Of a stretch of 64,000 nucleotides of DNA, positions 58,818-64,000 are shown piece by piece; positions within the stretch are counted from its first letter, which is position 1, and each line of letters starts with the position of its first letter. Origin of the DNA: Ulota crispa (taxonomy: Eukaryota; Streptophyta; Bryopsida; Orthotrichales; Orthotrichaceae); NCBI GenBank assembly GCA_963920765.1, contig OY987248.1, forward strand, positions 1,121,001-1,185,000, in the 5' to 3' direction. The notes below the pieces were generated by a model. It had not been told where the DNA came from. It made no database searches and saw nothing but the letters and a program-made list of their open reading frames with translations. Made by a program: the position numbers and the translations under genes.

Positions 58818-61620
58818 ATGGGATCCGGTAGGGGCGCCGGTAGGGGCAGCCTGGAGACTATCAAAAGATGCGGGAGGACGCTATTTTTCCTAGTGAATAT
58901 GGTGGGGTCGCTCTTTGTGTCCTCGGGCCCCTTGCTCGTCTCCATTTTGGACATCTTCGTTGTGCTCTCGGCGTTTACGTGCTGCAGATCATGTTTCTCC
59001 TTCAGGGCCGATTGGGCCACCTACAGCTTTCGGGGTTCTCTGGTGGACATCCCTCTTCTGTCCGTGGGCCGTTCCCTTGCTGCATTTTGTAAGCTTTCTA
59101 CTCAAGTGGCATTCTTCTTCAGTCATCTTCAACCAATTCAGTTATTGTGAGAAATTGTGAGGATTGTGAGCTCTCTTTACGTCCTCATCTTTTAGTAGTT
59201 TCGATTATTTACTTGTGAATTTTTTGTATACCAGGTGCGTATGCGGTTTGTGGAATCCCGAGCCTCTGCCACGGTCCTTATTTGCTGATCACGATGATCT
59301 CTGGCATAGGCACGACCGTATTTCTCTCAGTGAAAGCCTCGCTTTACAATAATTACGAAATTACGACGGGATCGCCGGTTCCATCCATGGAGAAGAGGCA
59401 TAAGATGGGCCTGCCGTTGCTGTTAGTCTCGTCAGCCATTTTCGCATTGATCCACATCGCTGTCGCGTACAAAGCACGGTGTCAAGCTCGGCGCAAGCTC
59501 TGCTTCGACAGGTCCGACATGGAAGTCTCGGCCAGCAAGAGCATGTTCCAGCGCGTGTCTCGGATCTCGTCACCAAAATCGTTCAGGAAGAATGATTTGG
59601 AGATCAACATGATCTCGAAGCTACAGCAGGATGATGATAAGGACTTGCCTGCGCATCTGCTTGCAGATTACGATAGCTTGTTTCTGGATCTGAAAGGGCT
59701 GCTGGTTCATTACAAGTCCATTAACGGGAGTGCGTTCAGTCAAGTGCCGTTGCGGAATACCTATGAGAGGCATGAATTGTTACCTCAGTACACGCGGAGC
59801 TTGTCGCACGGCAGTTTCTCCACTGGATGGAACCCTCTCATCCGGCCGCCTACTACTGGTTCAGTGCAAACGTATTCCCTCAATGCACCTCTTTTGAGTG
59901 GTGAGAATGGGTTTTCATCGTATGAATCTCCCTCTTGGGGGAGCTCCATGCCTGCTTTGAACGGATGGCCTGCAATCGTGCAGCAAACTCAGCGGTCCCC
60001 TGTGAGTAGTGGGGAGACTCTGGGGACTTCATCTGGGGTGGTATTTATGCACGGATTCGGAGGCGGAGTGTTTTCGTGGCGGCACGTCATGAGCTCTGTC
60101 GCGAGGGAGGTCGGTTGTAGAGTTGTTGCCTTTGATCGACCCGGGTGGGGATTGACTTCTCGGCCTTCAAGAATGGAGTGGGAACAGAAAGGGCTACCCA
60201 ACCCTTACGAGCTTCAGACTCAGGTCTTTTCTTCCACCTGCTTCCTCGACTCTGCGTTCCATATTTAATCATTACATTCTCCTTCTCACTGGAATTTTCA
60301 AAGCGTGCGATATCTCTTACTTCCACTTATGTTGTTGTGGTATGCAGGTTGATTTGCTCTTTGCTTTTTGTCAAGAGTTGGGATTGACCTCCGTCGTCCT
60401 TGTCGGTCATTCCGATGGAGGCCTTCTTGCTCTTATGGCTGCCGCCAAGGCTTTGAAATCCAGAGATTCCATTCAGGTTTGCTTCTAGTTCCTTCACGAA
60501 ATCGCGTTCTCGTTTTCGATCCAGGCTTTGCAACCTACGCATTGGCGGTGTGATTTCGCCATGAGTATCGAGTGGCTAATTATAATTGTTTTTCGTGCAG
60601 GTGGAAGTGAAAGGGTTAGTTCTGGTGGGTGTTAGTCTCGCCCGGGAGATCGTCCCGTCGTTCGCGCGCGTGTTGCTGCATACAACTCTCGGGCGTCACA
60701 TGTTGAGGCCACTTTTGCGTTCTGAAATTGCGCAGGTTACTACTCGCCGCGCCTGGCACGATGCTTCCAAGCTCACCTCTGAGACTTTGGACCTTTACAA
60801 GGTATATGCTCATTTCCCCTGCATCGTGTCTCCTTCCTTTTACTCGCATCCAAAGTTTTAATCAAGCATTCAGGTACTTGTTTGGTATGGGGCACTGAAA
60901 CTGGTTTCCTTCGCAGGCACCCCTTCATGTGGAAAACTGGGATAAGGCGTTGTCAGAGGTTAGCAAGGCTACCTCGGCTACTGCTGTGTTGTCCAGCTCC
61001 AGTGCAGCTGATCTAGTGCGATGTGTTGGAAGCTTGCCTGCCTTGGTCGTCGCGGGGATTCGAGACAATTTGGTGCCCATCAAATCCGCTCAGTCTCTCG
61101 CATCACAGCTTCCTGGCTCGGTACGTCTCTTTGCTCGCGTCCACGTCCGTCACTTCTAAGTATCGTAGCGGACACCATTTGCGTAACTTTTAGCATTTCA
61201 ACTGATCCGTAATTTTGTGCTTCCATTGCGAGATCTTTCAACCCCGTAGGAAATTTCCAGGCCAAAGAGCTAAATTCTTTTTTGATCAAATCCCTTCACC
61301 ATGTGTGATGATTTCTAAGTAGGTCACAGCATTATAGGAGAGGGGTTCAGATCCCTCATCGTCTTTGTATCCTTCACTTGGAAACCTCTGCATTAACGGC
61401 TTCCATCTCTGAGGTGTTTGATTTTCGGCATGGAGTTTATTCTTACTGTTCTTTCTGCCGCGTGCTGCAGAGATTAGTGGCAATACCGAGCTGCGGGCAT
61501 CTGCCGCATGAAGAAAGCCCCGGTGCAATGCTGTCTGCCATGATTCCATTTGTGTCAAGCTATCTCAGCACCGATTCAGATTCAAGTCAGGGACTGGCTT
61601 TTCCTGATCCTTTCAGGTAG
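58818..61620 (+). CDS. Plant-type alpha/beta-fold hydrolase, membrane-anchored, six exons
   Basis: Predicted hydrolase of the alpha/beta fold; the substrate is unknown. Exons: 58818-59088, 59235-60223, 60348-60476, 60601-60801, 60917-61120 and 61471-61620. All introns are GT-AG and phases agree, giving 647 residues. Residues 1-60 hold a hydrophobic segment (FFLVNMVGSLFVSSGPLLVS), followed by two more (about 95-115 and 148-168), so the enzyme is probably anchored in a membrane. The linker at 170-350 is low-complexity and Ser-rich. The catalytic domain begins near 355: oxyanion loop HGFGGG (363-368), nucleophile elbow GHSDGG with Ser442, probable acid Asp580 (GIRDN) and His608 (CGHLPHE). The architecture and size match a plant family of about 650-residue hydrolases of this type, which I recall but could not check. 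The start is the first in-frame Met and gives a basic N-terminus. No neighbour suggests a pathway. Confidence 0.9.
61340..61357 (+). other. tRNA T-arm-like word in intron 5
   Basis: GAGGGGTTCAGATCCCTC has a perfect outer stem (GAGGG/CCCTC) around a GTTCAGATC loop and fits the B box of tRNA-type promoters. It may be a remnant of a tRNA-derived SINE inside the 350-bp intron 5. No A box was placed. Confidence 0.3.
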
Positions 61621-63702
61621 CGAACGCGAGCTCCACGATTTTGTAGCTTATAGCCAGCCAGCAGCAGCAGATTACGTAGGGTTGAGAGTCCAGCCGATCT
61701 CATTCTTCCAGTGAGGAGCAGAGCGCATTCAAGGGAGAGGCGGAGAGGATGTTGCTGCAGTGATGTCCCTCACTTGTTGCCAACCAAGCTTGGCCATCCT
61801 CTCGGCCAGGCCTCGGAGGAGAGAGCTTTCGAGCAGTCGACGCCACCCTTGTATTTTTATCCGTGTAATTTAGCATCCGCGGCAGTCACCATTCGGTACC
61901 AATGAAGATTGACGGGCGTGGTAGCAGCGCTGCAGGCACGGCCTCGCCACCCTGTCTCCTGTACAACAGTATCCGGATCATAAAAGCAAAGCTAAAGCTC
62001 TTTCACTGCACATTCCTTGCTCAATAGAAGGTGGTCCATCAAGTGTCTCTCTGAGAGAGTAATTTACTGGCGAATGAGTGCCTCTCTGTCCCCTCCACAT
62101 TGGAGAATATCCGGAGGGAAGCAATTTGAGTGGCAGAAACCTGTCAGAATTTGCCAGTAAATTAAACATTGGACTCCTAAGCGCTGATTTGGGTTTTCCA
62201 AAAGGTACTGCAAACTTCAATTCGAATTTTCCAATCAATTTTTCTTAAAAGCTTTGATTTTATAAGATTTGTTAATAGGTCCTTTTAAATGGGGTAGTAC
62301 ACTCTTAAACTTGTTTCATTCAATTTTTCTTGAAAGAACTGTATGGCACAAGCAGTATCTTAGTTTAAATTACGCATGTGCAAAGCACATTTGGTCTTCA
62401 TTGGGTGCAAGGTTGGAATTAGGAGCTTCCTTTGCAGCAGTTGCATCTAATGCACTTTGATTCTTGCTTTTCAAACTCTTGCTTGTCAAGTTATGTATAT
62501 TGAAGTTGGAATCGGGGGGGAGGGATGCCCTAATTCAGTTCGCATCCTAGAATATTCTTCAATGAAAACTTCAGTATGTACCTTATCTTAGAGGAACCTT
62601 TTAGAAGAAGCGCAGTGTGAGGACAGCCCTCAGTACCTAAAACCCAATGAACTAAATCTTTGCCGTGAACTGAAATGTGCAAACAGCATTTTTATGCATC
62701 TAAATAATCTTGTCAATCTACAGAAAATTTTACGGGACCAAGGGATACCCCAGATTTTCAAGATGTTACGATGAAACATGGAGGGCAATTTAGACGAAAA
62801 ATTAAATGATGATTTTCAAAAATGAGTTGTGTAATGTGAACCATTGATCATATTCATTTGGTTAGGACCGACCATTACTTGCACTAACACTGCAAAACCC
62901 ATTTTATAACTGATTATGAAATGAATGTTATAGATTTTTGCACTATTCTTTCTTTCTTTTTATTATCATGGTAGGTTCTAATTGTGATGATTTTTGAGTA
63001 TGTTCGAGAACAATTATGAAGTAAATGGAGTCTAAATGGTCATTGTTTGAACTAAGAAAATGACTTGTTTAAAATTAAGCAAATTTTTACTCTTTTGGAT
63101 TGTAGGGTAATTGATACAAGAGTTTTTGAGGTCCATAAGTCATACACTAAGGAACAAATTCAAGATTCTAGTAACATGTGAATGAATGTGACATAATTTT
63201 TTTATGTGGATGAGACGTAGTTACATTTGTTAGTTGTTCAAAATTTGCAATCTTTGTCTAAAAGGAATTAAGAGGGCCAAATTTCCATAATGTGAACAAT
63301 GGGTAACTTCAAATCTTTGGTGTAGCAGCTACATAAAACAAATCAAGCACATTCAAACATGCTTAGAAACATTTTTTTTTTGTCTATTTTTCAAATTTGT
63401 GGCAATTTTATCATGGGATTCTTTGTGATTTTTGTGCAAGGTTTTTATAAATCAACTCATGTAAAGATGACAAAGAGAAAAACTTGCAAAAGTGAAAATT
63501 TGATTTGGAATCTTCTTACATTATAGTTTATTTTGCCTCAAAAGCTTTAGGACTACATGCTACTCAACCTCCTTGCACTCTTACTGATCAAGGGTTAAAG
63601 ACCTTGAATGAATGGCAATGGTTTCTACTTCCTATCTCTATGGTCTTCCTATTTGGATTTTCCTACCTAATATTTGACAATAAGATAGGATTTTACTCAT
63701 TT
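61621..63702. other. Hydrolase 3' flank and gene-free DNA
   Basis: The first few hundred bases are GC-richer and probably include the 3' untranslated region. The rest is AT-rich with no supported gene or repeat. No clear polyadenylation signal can be singled out. Confidence 0.4.
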
Positions 63703-64000
63703 TTAACCCTTGAGCGCCCCCAGCCAGGATCTAGTCGCTCGGGATTTCAATGGGCGCTTTGGGGGGCTGGATCTAATTTTTTGGTTTTGTACTAAACTAC
63801 AGTTATTAAGGTATTCAAGTGGTCCTTGTAAGTGATGTAATGACAAGTCAAGTCAAGTGTTGTACAAGTAGCTAGGGAGTCATGATTGCATAGAACACCA
63901 TAAGCAGCGAGGTGGCAAGGAGCATCTTACATGCTGCAATCAATCAATATCCCTTGCAAATTTCCTTGCAATGTACTTTGTGGTAGTAAGGAATTCATTG
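63703..64000 (-). mobile_element. TTAA-flanked MITE, family D copy 2, cut by the window edge
   Basis: It begins TTAACCCTTGAGCGCCCC and matches the right 300 bp of 6402-7169 in inverted orientation, with shared words such as GTATTCAAGTGGTCCTTG. The other end lies outside the window. Confidence 0.85.

Noticed and set aside
1-64000. LTR retrotransposon, endogenous virus or LINE coding sequence
   Set aside because: No reverse transcriptase, integrase, gag-like or endonuclease motif, primer-binding site or paired long terminal repeat was recognised.

Overview
The window is nuclear DNA of a plant-like eukaryote. It is AT-rich (roughly one third G+C by eye) and almost wholly transposon-derived, with one well-formed host gene. 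That gene (58818-61620, + strand) has six exons with GT-AG introns and encodes a plant-type membrane-anchored alpha/beta hydrolase with a visible Ser-Asp-His triad. A plant telo-box (AAACCCTAA type) and CT-rich leader DNA also point to the green lineage. The non-coding landscape does not look like a familiar flowering plant, so a non-seed streptophyte is my guess, but the species cannot be named from the sequence.

Layout. From 1 to 8 kb there are scattered short inverted-repeat elements. From 7.9 to 21.9 kb a 13,079-bp Mutator-like element (MULE, 8039-21117) sits inside a smaller element and is flanked by a perfect 10-bp target duplication (GAAAATGTGT). The MULE carries two decayed, divergently transcribed genes. 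The + strand gene is a MULE-type transposase with a C-terminal SWIM zinc finger. The - strand gene is a spliced gene whose exons show ParB-like and N6-adenine/N4-cytosine DNA-methyltransferase motifs. A transposon pairing a transposase with a prokaryotic-style ParB-methyltransferase is the most striking content of the window. From 22 to 56.9 kb there is a dense, nested field of non-autonomous DNA transposons, plus tandem repeats, (AT)n and gene-free AT-rich DNA. From 57 to 61.6 kb lies the hydrolase gene and its GC-richer promoter/leader. From 61.6 to 64 kb is unremarkable DNA ending in a repeat cut by the window edge.

The second theme is a superfamily of about 22 non-autonomous elements that begin TTAA-CCC and end GGG-TTAA (typically TTAACCCCTAAAGGACCA). 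They fall into at least twelve sequence families of about 240-980 bp. Several share subterminal hairpins and internal core motifs; three (two families) are nearly perfect 730-bp palindromes. The TTAA target duplication and CCC terminus are hallmarks of piggyBac. Two copies are instead flanked by CTAA...CTAA and TTAG...TTAG direct repeats, and one copy lies inside another at a TTAA, so the four bases behave as target duplication. Other elements show TAA duplications (PIF/Harbinger type), TA duplications (Tc1/mariner type) and 9-10-bp duplications (MULE type). Many are nested, giving a clear relative order of insertion.

No rRNA, complete tRNA gene, CRISPR array, retroelement or virus-derived coding region was recognised. 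Most short open frames are chance frames in AT-rich DNA.
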